From a virus: a stretch of DNA of 64,000 nt. The stretch lies in the IMG/VR virus record IMGVR_UViG_3300050821_002122, positions 1-64,000 of that record; one strand, given 5' to 3'. Numbering within the stretch: the first letter of the stretch is position 1; each line of letters starts with the position of its first letter. The translations under genes and the position numbers were made by a program. Positions 47,321-56,338 of the stretch are shown here, one piece after another. The notes beneath the pieces are model-generated. The model searched no databases, was not told the origin of the DNA, and saw nothing but the letters and a program-made list of their open reading frames with translations.

Positions 47321-48173
47321 GTAGTTCACTTAGAGGCAGTCTATGTGCCTCCTTCCCCTTCTGGTACGCTTTCCTAATCTGGGTCTTCAAGCTGATATCG
47401 AGCTTGCAGGTGCGACAGTATGGATTCTTACAGCGACCATAACGAGCCAATGCGATTGCTTCATTAGCTGTTGCAACTGCCAGCACCTCTTTCAACATCC
47501 GCTTGTAGCCCTTCATTTCCTTCTTGGCTTTGGCGAAGTCATCATCGTCCATTTCCTTGATCCATACCTTGGGCTCCGTGGGATTATCGCGCTTGATAAA
47601 CATCAGCATCACACCCGCAACACGAATACCATACTGTAGCCATAACATCAATGCGTAAGCACGTACTTGCGCTTTGTAGACAGGACCAGGATTCTTCTCT
47701 TTATAGATGATGCCTTTGACCGATGAAGTCTTGAAGTCCACAATCCAGTACCGACCTTCGCTGTCTTGAAACACAGCATCAATATGACCAATCACTCCTT
47801 TGTGATTGATCGATATCTCATGGTAGTCCATATCGAAGTCGCAGCATTCGTGGCGTGTCGTCAACTCATGCCGCTTACCGCACTGCCGACACTGCCATGT
47901 TGCCAAGAAACGACCACTCGTACCCAAATACTTCTGAACCACTGAGTGAACTGCTGTGCCAACTTCCATGTAGAAACTGCTGACCATGTCAGTCATACGG
48001 AGCGCACCAAACGTGGCAGCGCTGATAAACACACCTACGGGGCATATCGGTAGCTGCGATGGCCTTACAAACTTGATTCGGTTAATGTCGCCCTTAGATA
48101 TCAAATGCTTTTCGGATGATTCCTTATAGACAGCCAGCAGCTCTCTTACCACTTGTTTAGTTTTCATTGGCAT
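47316..48173 (-). CDS. PD-(D/E)XK nuclease, RecB/Cas4-like, 285 aa
   Basis: The core G-H-I-D-A-V-F followed by W-I-V-D-F-K-T-S is a PD-(D/E)XK active site (Asp, then D-x-K), with Q-V-R-A-Y-A-L-M-L as the following conserved Gln/Tyr helix of the RecB/Cas4 group. A C-R-Q-C / E-C-C cluster in the middle and C-K-N-P-Y-C-R-T-C near the end could bind zinc or an iron-sulphur cluster, as in Cas4 and AddB. It is probably an exonuclease in recombination or host-DNA degradation. Start is uncertain among 48197, 48173 and 48167; none has a good ribosome-binding site. Confidence 0.8.
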   Translation of the reverse strand: MPMKTKQVVRELLAVYKESSEKHLISKGDINRIKFVRPSQLPICPVGVFISAATFGALRMTDMVSSFYMEVGTAVHSVVQKYLGTSGRFLATWQCRQCGKRHELTTRHECCDFDMDYHEISINHKGVIGHIDAVFQDSEGRYWIVDFKTSSVKGIIYKEKNPGPVYKAQVRAYALMLWLQYGIRVAGVMLMFIKRDNPTEPKVWIKEMDDDDFAKAKKEMKGYKRMLKEVLAVATANEAIALARYGRCKNPYCRTCKLDISLKTQIRKAYQKGKEAHRLPLSELQ

Positions 48174-48181
48174 CAATTTTA
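48173..48181 (+). promoter_or_regulatory. Late-type motif TCAATTTTA upstream of a fibre gene
   Basis: Exact TCAATTTTA, 26 bases before the GTG start at 48208, in the divergent gap with the minus-strand nuclease. This is the first + strand gene after 14 kb of minus-strand genes, so a promoter is needed here. Confidence 0.5.
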
Positions 48182-48207
48182 TGAGGAATTCATTCAAGGG
48201 GAACTAC

Positions 48208-50763
48208 GTGAACAGCCAGCTTACTACCTTCGGGGTCACATTATTTAACGCAAGTCCTACACCGCCTTTTTTGTCAGCGTTCAAGCTGGCAACTGATTAC
48301 AATTTTTTGCCGCAAGAGAGCGATACCGATGTTCACGGCGCTGTGGTGGGTCCAGTCGGTGGCATTCCTTCTGCACCGGAGATTGTCAATGGTAATTTGG
48401 TCAAATACTCTGTCTACCTGGACTTTAGCGTAGGCGATTTTGACTTTGGTAACATCGGACTTTTTCTTGGAAATAATCTGGTATCGCTGAGCGCATCAAC
48501 GACTCCTATCCCTAAAATTGCAGGCGGCATCTCTGGCAATAGCCTGCGCGTTGACATCTACCTATCGATGGTAGGCACAAATTACGAGATGTGGGCAGAT
48601 TTGGCGGAATCCAACAATAGGTTTCAGGTGGCGCGTTTATCCTCGCCTGATCTGATGCCGCCTGCAAAGGACTCGACGCCAAACATGTATGTCATTGCTG
48701 GTGCTGACACCACGCAGAGCAGCATATTGGCATACACCGACCGTGAGTCGTTGTGGAATTTCGACGCTTACCAATTCAGTTCGGTACTGAGTGCACCAAT
48801 CGTTGGTTTCGACAGCACTTCGGTCACGATAGCAACAGCCGACTTCTCCGACGATATTAATCCGGCGTACCTCGGTCAGGTCATTTTGCAGTTCACTACT
48901 GGCACGTTGTACTCGATTTGCCGTTATGTCAGCCACGCAATCCAAAACGGGTCGACCGTAACGTTGGTATTCGTTACTGCGCTTACCGAGACACCGATCG
49001 TCAACGACAAATTCCAAGTCTTCCGCCGCAACGCAGGATCAGTTGAGACTCCGTTGCCAATAGCTACCGCAACCACACTAGGTGGCATCAAGATCGGTAC
49101 TGGTCTGGTGGTCACCCCTGATGGCCTGTGTTCGATTGATCCATCACTGCTAGGCACAGTGACCTCTGTAAATGGTCAGACCGGTACTGTTACAGTCAAT
49201 GCTACCAATCTGCCTGGTCTTTCGGCTGTTGGTAAAAGCGGTCTCTACAGTGATTTGATCGGGGCACCACCAGCGTATGTGTTGCCTCCTATGTCGACCA
49301 GCGTTCGCGGTGGCGCTCGCATTGGCCCATCGGGTAATCTGACCATCTTCGGCATAGATCAACTCGATTTGAGCTTCCAACCAGTCAAGTCAGTCAACGG
49401 TAATTTACCAGATGGCAATGGTCTGGTGACTGTGGCATTGAACGACATTGGTCTCGTGAATCCGCAGGCTCTGCCCACGACGGTCAATCTTGATGCCTAT
49501 ACCACGACTGGACTATTTACTGTGTCGGCTGCTATAGCCCCAAGCTTGGTGAACGCCCCAACAACGAACGATGCGGCTACTTTGGAAGTCGTACCCCTGT
49601 CGGTTACCGGTACTGGTGATTCGATTCAACGTTGGACTACTGCCACTGCTCAGTACTGGCGCAAGTCCACGAGTGGCACGTGGGGTGCATGGAATCAAGC
49701 AGCAGCTTTGAACATAGCAACTACCTCCACGTTGGGTGTCGTTAAAATCGGTAGCGGTTTAGCTATAGCCGTTGATGGTACTCTGACCAATGCATACAAC
49801 CTGCCGGTGGCTACCACATCGCTGCTAGGTGGCGTGCGCGTTGGTGTCGGTCTGACCGTCGATTCTTTCGGCACCATAAGCACTACCAATATCCTGCCTA
49901 TTGCTACTGCAACGGTATTAGGTGGTATAAAAGTTGGCAGCGGTCTTGCTGTTACTACGGATGGGACATTGAGCGTGAGCCTTCCCATTGCATCCATCAC
50001 GACTTTGGGTGTTATCAAGGTTGGTAGCGGATTAGCAATAGCAGGCGACGGTACGTTGAGCGCAAATTCGACATTGCCAACGGCCTCCGCATCGACCTTG
50101 GGTGGCATCAAGATAGGTCCCGGTCTCAGCATCGATAGCAACGGAGTGGTCACTGCATCAACGACCTATACGTTGCCCATAGCGTCGGCCTCTATATTAG
50201 GTGGTATCAAAATCGGTAGCGGGTTGAGCATCGCTGGCGATGGTACGGTATCTGCGTCGTCAACCTACAATCTGCCGATAGCTAGTTCTGTAGTATTGGG
50301 TGGCGTGAAAGTGGGTAGTGGTTTGTCAGTTGCAGGTGATGGTACATTGTCTACCTCTGTTGACCCCAACAACAAGCTGAACGTCATCAGCGGTACTGCA
50401 CAAGGCCTGATGCTCAAGGTTAACGCAATGGGTGTCGTATCGTCGGCTATTAATGGCAGCATGACTACCGCCAACGTACAATCAGCTACCTTCACTGGTG
50501 GTGCCGTAACATGGACGTTGAGTGGATTTGTGGCCAATTCCTATGGTGAGATAGAGTTCTTCTTGACCAACGCAGGACTAGCAACCCACACGTTCCCATC
50601 GGCTGTACACTGGGTGAATCCTGATGGAACCACAACAACCAGCTTTACTACTTACATCGGCAATTTGCGTAGCGGTGCCACGAACTTCCAAACTTCAGGT
50701 ATTGACTTCGTTATCTTCTGGTCGATTGACGGCGGTACTAACATCTACGCGAAGGTGCTGTAA
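48208..50763 (+). CDS. Tail fibre protein A, 851 aa
   Basis: The GTG start at 48208, behind CAAGGGGAAC, aligns with the paralogue at 51645. An ATG at 48181 has no ribosome-binding site. Residues 1-290 are a globular attachment-type domain. Then come repeats of about 27 residues with the pattern L-P-I-A-x-A-x-x-L-G-G-I-K-I-G-x-G-L-x-I-x-x-D-G-x-L (seven or more copies), typical of trimeric fibre shafts. A domain with G-D-S-I-Q-R-W-T-T-A interrupts them. The C-terminal ~100 residues (V-Q-S-A-T-F-T-G-G to the end) form the tip, shared with the paralogue. It should bind the host surface. Next gene overlaps by one base. Confidence 0.85.
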   Translation: MNSQLTTFGVTLFNASPTPPFLSAFKLATDYNFLPQESDTDVHGAVVGPVGGIPSAPEIVNGNLVKYSVYLDFSVGDFDFGNIGLFLGNNLVSLSASTTPIPKIAGGISGNSLRVDIYLSMVGTNYEMWADLAESNNRFQVARLSSPDLMPPAKDSTPNMYVIAGADTTQSSILAYTDRESLWNFDAYQFSSVLSAPIVGFDSTSVTIATADFSDDINPAYLGQVILQFTTGTLYSICRYVSHAIQNGSTVTLVFVTALTETPIVNDKFQVFRRNAGSVETPLPIATATTLGGIKIGTGLVVTPDGLCSIDPSLLGTVTSVNGQTGTVTVNATNLPGLSAVGKSGLYSDLIGAPPAYVLPPMSTSVRGGARIGPSGNLTIFGIDQLDLSFQPVKSVNGNLPDGNGLVTVALNDIGLVNPQALPTTVNLDAYTTTGLFTVSAAIAPSLVNAPTTNDAATLEVVPLSVTGTGDSIQRWTTATAQYWRKSTSGTWGAWNQAAALNIATTSTLGVVKIGSGLAIAVDGTLTNAYNLPVATTSLLGGVRVGVGLTVDSFGTISTTNILPIATATVLGGIKVGSGLAVTTDGTLSVSLPIASITTLGVIKVGSGLAIAGDGTLSANSTLPTASASTLGGIKIGPGLSIDSNGVVTASTTYTLPIASASILGGIKIGSGLSIAGDGTVSASSTYNLPIASSVVLGGVKVGSGLSVAGDGTLSTSVDPNNKLNVISGTAQGLMLKVNAMGVVSSAINGSMTTANVQSATFTGGAVTWTLSGFVANSYGEIEFFLTNAGLATHTFPSAVHWVNPDGTTTTSFTTYIGNLRSGATNFQTSGIDFVIFWSIDGGTNIYAKVL
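49196..49254 (+). repeat. 59-bp sequence identical to 52630-52688
   Basis: A perfect 59-base match within the homologous fibre genes A and B, encoding N-A-T-N-L-P-G-L-S-A-V-G-K-S-G-L-Y-S-D. The flanking DNA is clearly diverged, so this block has been homogenised recently or strongly conserved. Confidence 0.85.
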
Positions 50764-51635
50764 TGACTCTCATGCGGAAATACAGTAGGGGAGGTATATC
50801 CGTAACACCTCCACCGACCGACGGTGCATATGCGATATTCAAAGCTTCAAGTGGGCTAGCGTCCGCCAAATACATATTCAGCAGCAACTCGGTGAGTGCT
50901 GGACCTGCGCTTACGCAAACTAATACCATCTTGGCCGCAGCAAACACATCATTTGGTATATTTATGTGTTCAGGCAGTACGCTGTCATCCAAGATAGTGT
51001 TCACCACATCAACCGTCGTCAATGGTGCTTCACTGAATTTGGTTAGTGGTAGCGGTGGAGTAGGCGTTGGTAACCAAGACATTGGTTTGTTCTGCGGTAA
51101 CGTGACCGGCAATGCACCAACAGCGACCTACACGTATGCGAACGCGACGGTGGCACCTGGTACTTCACTTAATGCTAACATGGGTGGTGGTGTGGGTGTT
51201 GGTGATAGCACTCGGGCCATAGTCGCATTAGGTAGTGGGACAAGCGGTTCGACCAACACAGAGACCTATGCTTATTCGGATGGGTCTGTTGGCAATGGTA
51301 CGAGCCTGACAACCGATGTAAAGAATGGGGCATCTACGACCAACTCGACTTTTGGCCTCATCGCTGTTGGTGGTAGTGTGGCATCTAAAGTAACCGAGAA
51401 GTACACATTCGCCGACGATTCGGTCACCAGTGGGACACAATTGCTTGCCGCAACATCAACTCTCAAGGCAGCTGGTAATGGAGTGATGGGGATATTTGAG
51501 GTCTCCACGTCAGGTTTAACTAACGCCTATATTTATGCTGGAGATAGCGTGGTGACCGGTACCAACTTGGCGACCTCCATATCTGCAACCAACCCAGCGG
51601 CAGCCAGCAATGGTATCGCTGGTGTAACCACATAA
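50763..51635 (+). CDS. Propeller-like repeat protein A, 290 aa
   Basis: The protein has about six repeats of 45-50 residues with G-I-F/G-L-I-A, then K-Y-x-F/Y-x-Y, D-x-S-V-x-x-G-T-x-L and a Gly/Asn-rich turn, as in Kelch-like beta-propellers of phage adhesins. It starts within the fibre A stop, as the protein at 53972 does relative to fibre B. It may bind the fibre tip or act as receptor-binding domain or chaperone. Not assigned to a named family. Confidence 0.65.
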   Translation: MTLMRKYSRGGISVTPPPTDGAYAIFKASSGLASAKYIFSSNSVSAGPALTQTNTILAAANTSFGIFMCSGSTLSSKIVFTTSTVVNGASLNLVSGSGGVGVGNQDIGLFCGNVTGNAPTATYTYANATVAPGTSLNANMGGGVGVGDSTRAIVALGSGTSGSTNTETYAYSDGSVGNGTSLTTDVKNGASTTNSTFGLIAVGGSVASKVTEKYTFADDSVTSGTQLLAATSTLKAAGNGVMGIFEVSTSGLTNAYIYAGDSVVTGTNLATSISATNPAAASNGIAGVTT

Positions 51636-51644
51636 AGGATTATC

Positions 51645-53972
51645 ATGCAAGTAGCGCTCACAGACTACGCAATCGCATTGCTGCAGGCCTCCACAGGGCC
51701 GATCACCCTCGATAACTACAAGCTAGGCACTGGCGTCAACTATATACCGCAAGCCTCTGATACAGATATTCACGGCAGTCTGGTCTTTACCGGCACACCA
51801 TCTGCACCATCTAGTGCAAACGCCAACATCGTCAAGTACTCCGTCTACCTAGACTACAATACAGGCGACTTCAACTTTGGTGAGTTCGGTCTCTATATCG
51901 GCACTAATCTGTTTGCTCTGGGTGTGGCAACCGAACTGATTGCCAAGATCAAAATGGGTCTCTCGGCTGGTAATTCAATACGCCTCGACATTTATCTGTC
52001 TATGGTGGGTACGAACTACAACATGTGGTTCGATCTCGCTGAGTCGAATAATCAATTCCGAGTAGCTTCGATTCAGTCGCCTGATATGCTGCCCCCGTCG
52101 GCCGATGCGACACCCAACGTGTACATCATAGCTGGTGCAACAAGCCAACAAAGCCCTCTATTGGCCTACACTGATCGTCAAGGTCTGTGGAACTTCGATG
52201 TGTATCAGTATTCGTCGATCTTGTCAGCAACGGTCACTGGTTTCGATTCGCATTCAGTCACTATCAATATAACCGACTATTCCGATAGCATGGTGCCAGC
52301 GTATTTCGGTCAGCTCATTATCGAGTTCATCACCGGCCCCATCTATTCGATTTGCCGCTACATTAAAACCACCATCGTCAGCGGTACTTCAGTGACGTTG
52401 GGCTTCAATACCCCACTAGCCATAACGCCGGTTGTAGGTGATAAGTTCCAGATGTTCACGCGCTCTGTCGGCAGTATCGATCTGCAGGTTCCTATTGCTA
52501 CTGCATCCGTGCTGGGTGGCATCAAGATCGGTACTGGCCTCCAGATCACGCCTGACGGCACTTGCTCCATCGATGCACTGGCTCTTGGTCTGGTGACCTC
52601 AGTCAACGCGATGGTTGGTGATGTCGTCATCAATGCTACCAATCTGCCTGGTCTTTCGGCTGTTGGTAAAAGCGGTCTCTACAGTGATCTGATTGGGGCA
52701 CCAGGACCTTATACACTACCCGTGATGTCGCAGATCATACGCGGTGGTGCAAAATTACCGGCGAACGGCAATCTCGTCATTACTGGTACGGAGGTCCTTG
52801 ATTTGGGTTTTGCACCGGTCAAGAAGGTCAATGGCCTAAGTCCTGATTCGAGTGGTAATGTCGTTCTTGCTGCATCAGTCATTGGTCTTATCAATCCAAC
52901 TGCTATACCAACGTCTGCTGACCTTAATAATTACAAAACCACCGGCTTGTTCAACATCACTGCCGCTGTAAGTTCGACTCTGCTCGATGCGCCACCAATC
53001 GTAGGTTCTGATGCGACACTGGAGGTAGTGCCTCTGACTACTGGTGGTACTGGCGATTCAATCCAACGGTGGACGACTGCAACCGATCAATACTGGCGCA
53101 AGTCGACGGGTTCTAGTTGGAGTGCGTGGCAGCATGTAGGCACTGGCAACATAGCAACTACTTCGACGTTGGGTATCATCAAGGTCGGCAGTGGTCTAGC
53201 GGTAGCTGGTGACGGTACTCTGAGTGCCTCATTACCGATCGCCACAACGAGCGTCGCAGGTATAGTCAAAGCAGGTACTGGCCTCAGTGTGGCTGGTGAC
53301 GGAACGCTGACGATCAACATGAGTGCATTGGCTGTCGCTACTACCTCATCCGTTGGTGTGGTTAAGATCGGTACTGGTATATTGGTCGATGGTGCAGGCA
53401 CCATCAGTGCTGACTTCAGCGCCATTCCTGTGGCCTCTGCAACGGTATTGGGCTCCATCAAAGTCGGTAACGGTTTGGCGATCTCTAGTGGCGTGCTGTC
53501 GTCGAAAGTCTTGACCGTCAACAGTGCGCTACCTGACGGCAGTGGTAACATCACTGTACCATCGGATGCGACGAAATTGAATGTCACCAACGGCGTTGCT
53601 ACTGGTATTCGTATGACGTTCACGAATATTGGTACGATTGGTAGTGGTGGCACAGTCACCATGACTCAATCGGCAGCCAACGTACAGGCTGCTACCTTCA
53701 CAGGCGGCACAGTTACTTGGTCCATGGGTGGGTGGCCAGCAGCCAATACGTATGCTGAGGTCCAGATGCGTCTGGTCAATGCTGGGCTAGCAACTCATAC
53801 TTTCCCCTCTGGAGTGAATTGGGTTAATCCGGATGGAAGTTTGACCACAGTTTTCGCTACCTACATAGGCAACCAACGACCTGGGTTCACCAATTTTCAA
53901 TCGTCTGGTACTGACTTTGTGGTTTTCTGGACTGATAATGGCGGTACCACTATCTACGGTAAGGTGATGTGA
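51645..53972 (+). CDS. Tail fibre protein B, 775 aa, paralogue of A
   Basis: Same architecture as fibre A. The N-terminal domain is homologous (Y-S-V-Y-L-D-Y; D-I-Y-L-S-M-V-G-T-N-Y). The shaft has fewer copies of L-P-I-A-x-T-S-x-x-G-I-V-K-x-G-T-G-L, and the C-terminal tip is shared (N-V-Q-A-A-T-F-T-G-G; L-A-T-H-T-F-P-S-G-V). It differs mainly in shaft repeat number and in loop residues of the tip. The next gene overlaps by one base (ATGTGATG). Alternate or heteromeric receptor-binding fibres are a likely reason for keeping both. Confidence 0.85.
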   Translation: MQVALTDYAIALLQASTGPITLDNYKLGTGVNYIPQASDTDIHGSLVFTGTPSAPSSANANIVKYSVYLDYNTGDFNFGEFGLYIGTNLFALGVATELIAKIKMGLSAGNSIRLDIYLSMVGTNYNMWFDLAESNNQFRVASIQSPDMLPPSADATPNVYIIAGATSQQSPLLAYTDRQGLWNFDVYQYSSILSATVTGFDSHSVTINITDYSDSMVPAYFGQLIIEFITGPIYSICRYIKTTIVSGTSVTLGFNTPLAITPVVGDKFQMFTRSVGSIDLQVPIATASVLGGIKIGTGLQITPDGTCSIDALALGLVTSVNAMVGDVVINATNLPGLSAVGKSGLYSDLIGAPGPYTLPVMSQIIRGGAKLPANGNLVITGTEVLDLGFAPVKKVNGLSPDSSGNVVLAASVIGLINPTAIPTSADLNNYKTTGLFNITAAVSSTLLDAPPIVGSDATLEVVPLTTGGTGDSIQRWTTATDQYWRKSTGSSWSAWQHVGTGNIATTSTLGIIKVGSGLAVAGDGTLSASLPIATTSVAGIVKAGTGLSVAGDGTLTINMSALAVATTSSVGVVKIGTGILVDGAGTISADFSAIPVASATVLGSIKVGNGLAISSGVLSSKVLTVNSALPDGSGNITVPSDATKLNVTNGVATGIRMTFTNIGTIGSGGTVTMTQSAANVQAATFTGGTVTWSMGGWPAANTYAEVQMRLVNAGLATHTFPSGVNWVNPDGSLTTVFATYIGNQRPGFTNFQSSGTDFVVFWTDNGGTTIYGKVM
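52630..52688 (+). repeat. 59-bp sequence identical to 49196-49254
   Basis: Second copy of the perfect 59-base repeat, in fibre gene B. See the entry at 49196 for content. Confidence 0.85.
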
Positions 53973-54805
53973 TGCTAGCAAAAAAGTTCTTTGGTGCCTA
54001 CGTTCACGTAGCATATGGAACCACTGCTTATTTTATTGCAAGTGGATCAACTGGTATCGATAAATATGATTTTGCTACCGACTCCATCTCTTCTGGCGGA
54101 TCGCTGCTAGGTACTGGTAATGGAGGCGCAGCAGGTAATGGGATATTAAGTATATGGTGGCAAACTACGGGTTCTACCACCTCCAAATACAAGTATGCCA
54201 CGGATACGGTAGTCACCGCCACAAGTTCACCCATAACATCATCTAATGGTAGCGCCACTGGGAATGTCACACAGGGCATATTCACACGCGGTGGTGGTAC
54301 AGCTCTTACAGCACTCTATATTTATAACGCTGATACATTTGTGGCCGCAACATCCACGATCTTCAACGGCAACAACATGGCGGCTATTGGCAACTCCACT
54401 GTGGCAATACTAGCACAAGGTAATGCGACAACCAACACAAATAAATATACATACAGCAGTACCTCAATGGTGGCAGCTACTGCATTGGCCTCCAACGTAA
54501 ACAGCGCAGGTTCCATAACCAACGCTACTGAGGGTATTATCGCAACTGCTGGTTCCAGCGCTACAAATAAATATACATATAGTGGGGATACCACTTCTAC
54601 TGGTGGTAATCTCGTAGTACTTGGCTCCACTGCTGGCGCCGGGGCAGGAAGTGACACATTCGGAATTATTGCCCGAGGTGGTACTGGTTTGCAGGTAAAT
54701 AAATATACGTATGCCGGAGATGTTGTGACGGCAGGCGGTACCATTGTAGGAACTCTACAAGGGCACTGCGCCACGTCGAATGGAACTACGGGAGTGAACA
54801 TCTAG
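53972..54805 (+). CDS. Propeller-like repeat protein B, 277 aa
   Basis: Paralogue of the protein at 50763, with repeats such as N-K-Y-T-Y-S, G-D-T-T-S-T-G-G-N-L and G-I-I-A-R-G-G-T (about six blades of 45 residues). The DNA repeats AATAAATATAC at the equivalent N-K-Y-T position in several blades, showing internal duplication. It follows fibre B directly and ends before a hairpin shared with the converging exonuclease gene. It carries no signal peptide. Function as a fibre accessory is inferred. Confidence 0.65.
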   Translation: MLAKKFFGAYVHVAYGTTAYFIASGSTGIDKYDFATDSISSGGSLLGTGNGGAAGNGILSIWWQTTGSTTSKYKYATDTVVTATSSPITSSNGSATGNVTQGIFTRGGGTALTALYIYNADTFVAATSTIFNGNNMAAIGNSTVAILAQGNATTNTNKYTYSSTSMVAATALASNVNSAGSITNATEGIIATAGSSATNKYTYSGDTTSTGGNLVVLGSTAGAGAGSDTFGIIARGGTGLQVNKYTYAGDVVTAGGTIVGTLQGHCATSNGTTGVNI

Positions 54806-54806
54806 A

Positions 54807-54825
54807 AGAGGGTGGTCAGCCCTCT
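54807..54825. terminator. Hairpin between converging genes
   Basis: AGAGGG and CCCTCT pair around a seven-base loop, lying between the stop at 54805 (+) and the gene end at 54832 (-). Short stem, no clear T tract, so a weak terminator. Confidence 0.5.
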
Positions 54826-54831
54826 GGGGGA

Positions 54832-55689
54832 CTAGCGTTTGAAAAGACCTTTGGACTTCGGATAGAGGAATGCCTGCAGCTCGTACCACGCTCTGGGCAT
54901 ATCCTCTATCTGTTTCTTTTGTGGTCTAAGTTCATCGAGATCAGGTAGCGATATATCTGTCACCAGCTCTACCAGCTTGCGATTCAACTGCAATGCAACT
55001 TGATTGACGGTAAGCCAACGTCTATCTTCTTTAGTGCCTTTAGTGTACCACTGCTTGAAGGTACCCCACTTATTGACCGCTGCTTTTGCTTTACCAGGCG
55101 ACAAAAGCTCTGGTACATTATCAGTCGGATCACCCGTCAAGGTCTGGAACATGACCATACCTGAAATAGGTACCCCTTTCTTTTTCTCAGCTTTCGCAGC
55201 AGTCACCATAATCGGTGTAGGTTTTGCCGTCGAGTTGTAGGCACTCACGTTCTTGCGTAGACCTTGGTACGTATCCTTGTCTGCTGTACCGAAGATAACT
55301 ATGTGGTCATCGCCCCACTTGATGCCTGCTGAGGTTAAACAGTCGTCGGCTTCGTGCTTTGCTGATTGCCGGAACGCTATACCGCAGTCAGCGAGCAACT
55401 TTCGTACCTGCGGAAGATATTGGTAAAGGTCTTTACCACCTTCGTCTTCTGAATCACCGACATCCTTCTCTCGTCGGTTAGCCTTATACTCTGGGTACAG
55501 CTTGTAGCGGAATACTTGTGGTCCATCGAAGCACACAAGTACGTGAGTGGCCCTTACCGCGCAGGCATCCTTGCATACCAAGCCTAGAAAATTTAGGGGC
55601 AGCACATCACCAATCGGACGGGATGTCTTGAGAGTAAAAAAGCACCTATGTAAGTACCAGTTACCGTCAACCACAAAAATTCTATTCAT
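54832..55689 (-). CDS. 5'-3' exonuclease / RNase H (FEN/PIN type)
   Basis: The 285-residue protein has the acidic motifs of phage 5'-nucleases: V-V-D-G-N (Asp8), V-C-F-D-G-P (about 52-57), K-H-E-A-D-D-C-L (about 113-120), T-A-D-K-D-T-Y, and L-T-G-D-P-T-D-N-V-P with the helix-hairpin-helix region following. T4 RNase H and T5 D15 belong here; they remove RNA primers and flaps during lagging-strand synthesis. It overlaps the upstream 88-residue gene by four bases. Complete and apparently active. Confidence 0.9.
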   Translation of the reverse strand: MNRIFVVDGNWYLHRCFFTLKTSRPIGDVLPLNFLGLVCKDACAVRATHVLVCFDGPQVFRYKLYPEYKANRREKDVGDSEDEGGKDLYQYLPQVRKLLADCGIAFRQSAKHEADDCLTSAGIKWGDDHIVIFGTADKDTYQGLRKNVSAYNSTAKPTPIMVTAAKAEKKKGVPISGMVMFQTLTGDPTDNVPELLSPGKAKAAVNKWGTFKQWYTKGTKEDRRWLTVNQVALQLNRKLVELVTDISLPDLDELRPQKKQIEDMPRAWYELQAFLYPKSKGLFKR

Positions 55690-55952
55690 TGCATTTCCTC
55701 TACGCAGGGAGTATCACAGCCGAGTACAAGCGACCACCGTGTGGGCTGTACGTCTGTGACTTCGTATTCTATATTGAGGTCCATGTCGCTATACTTCAGG
55801 TTGATAGGGATGCCGAGTGATTTGGTCAAATGTGCCATCGCATCACCTAGCGAGCGTTCGTTCTCGATCTGATGCATTAGGTAGTGAGTCACCATATCGA
55901 TGTTACCAATAGCCAAGTAGGCTGATGGTTGGATGAAGATGCCGCAGAACAT
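55686..55952 (-). CDS. Hypothetical protein upstream of the exonuclease, 88 aa
   Basis: A small mixed alpha/beta protein (GDAMAHLTKSLGIPINLKY). Ribosome-binding site AAAGGAG and AGTAAATAG 18 bases upstream indicate it starts the unit with the exonuclease. No family recognised. Confidence 0.6.
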   Translation of the reverse strand: MFCGIFIQPSAYLAIGNIDMVTHYLMHQIENERSLGDAMAHLTKSLGIPINLKYSDMDLNIEYEVTDVQPTRWSLVLGCDTPCVEEMQ

Positions 55953-55969
55953 AGAATTCTCCTTTCGCT

Positions 55970-55990
55970 CTATTTACTGTCTCAATTTTA
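55970..55990. promoter_or_regulatory. Back-to-back motifs AGTAAATAG (-) and TCAATTTTA (+)
   Basis: The divergent gap between the 88-residue gene (-) and the holin (+) holds minus-strand AGTAAATAG (55970-55978) and plus-strand TCAATTTTA (55982-55990) three bases apart, the same arrangement as at 32015-32037. Good sign that the two motifs are paired promoter elements for opposite gene classes. Confidence 0.55.
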
Positions 55991-56014
55991 TCTTATTTAC
56001 AAAAGGAGACTCTT

Positions 56015-56338
56015 GTGGACCTGCAAAACCCATTCGGGTATCCCATCAAACAATACGTCACAGTGCTGATTGTTGCTTGCGCTGGCGGGCTGGTCAAACA
56101 CATCAACTCCGCTAAACGAATCAGTGTAGCGAAGTTCGTGGTGGACATTATTACCTCAGGCTTCACAGGGGTATTGACTTTTTGGGTGTGCGAATCTGCA
56201 AACATACACGGCCCCATGAGTGCGATACTTATCGCAACTGGCGGACTTATGGGAAACAAAGCGTTTAAGGAATTCGAGGCCATTCTCAAAGCAAAACTGG
56301 GCATCGCCTCGACAGACAAAAAAGAGGCAAACAAATGA
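56015..56338 (+). CDS. Holin, 107 aa, GTG start
   Basis: Starts at GTG 56015 after a strong AAAAGGAGAC site. The protein has hydrophobic segments at about 14-28 (VTVLIVACAGGLV), 41-60 (FVVDIITSGFTGVLTFWV) and 68-80 (MSAILIATGGLMG), and a basic charged C-terminal tail. The order S-x-F-x-G-V-L-T-F-W-V-C-E and the Gly-rich third segment are as in LydA/phage-holin-type proteins. It forms membrane holes to release the endolysin encoded three genes later. It starts the lysis cassette. Confidence 0.8.
   Translation: MDLQNPFGYPIKQYVTVLIVACAGGLVKHINSAKRISVAKFVVDIITSGFTGVLTFWVCESANIHGPMSAILIATGGLMGNKAFKEFEAILKAKLGIASTDKKEANK

Noticed and set aside
48208-54805. CRISPR-like array in the regularly repeated fibre DNA
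   Set aside because: The repeats are in-frame, diverged at DNA level and part of clear fibre shaft and propeller coding sequence; there are no unique spacers.
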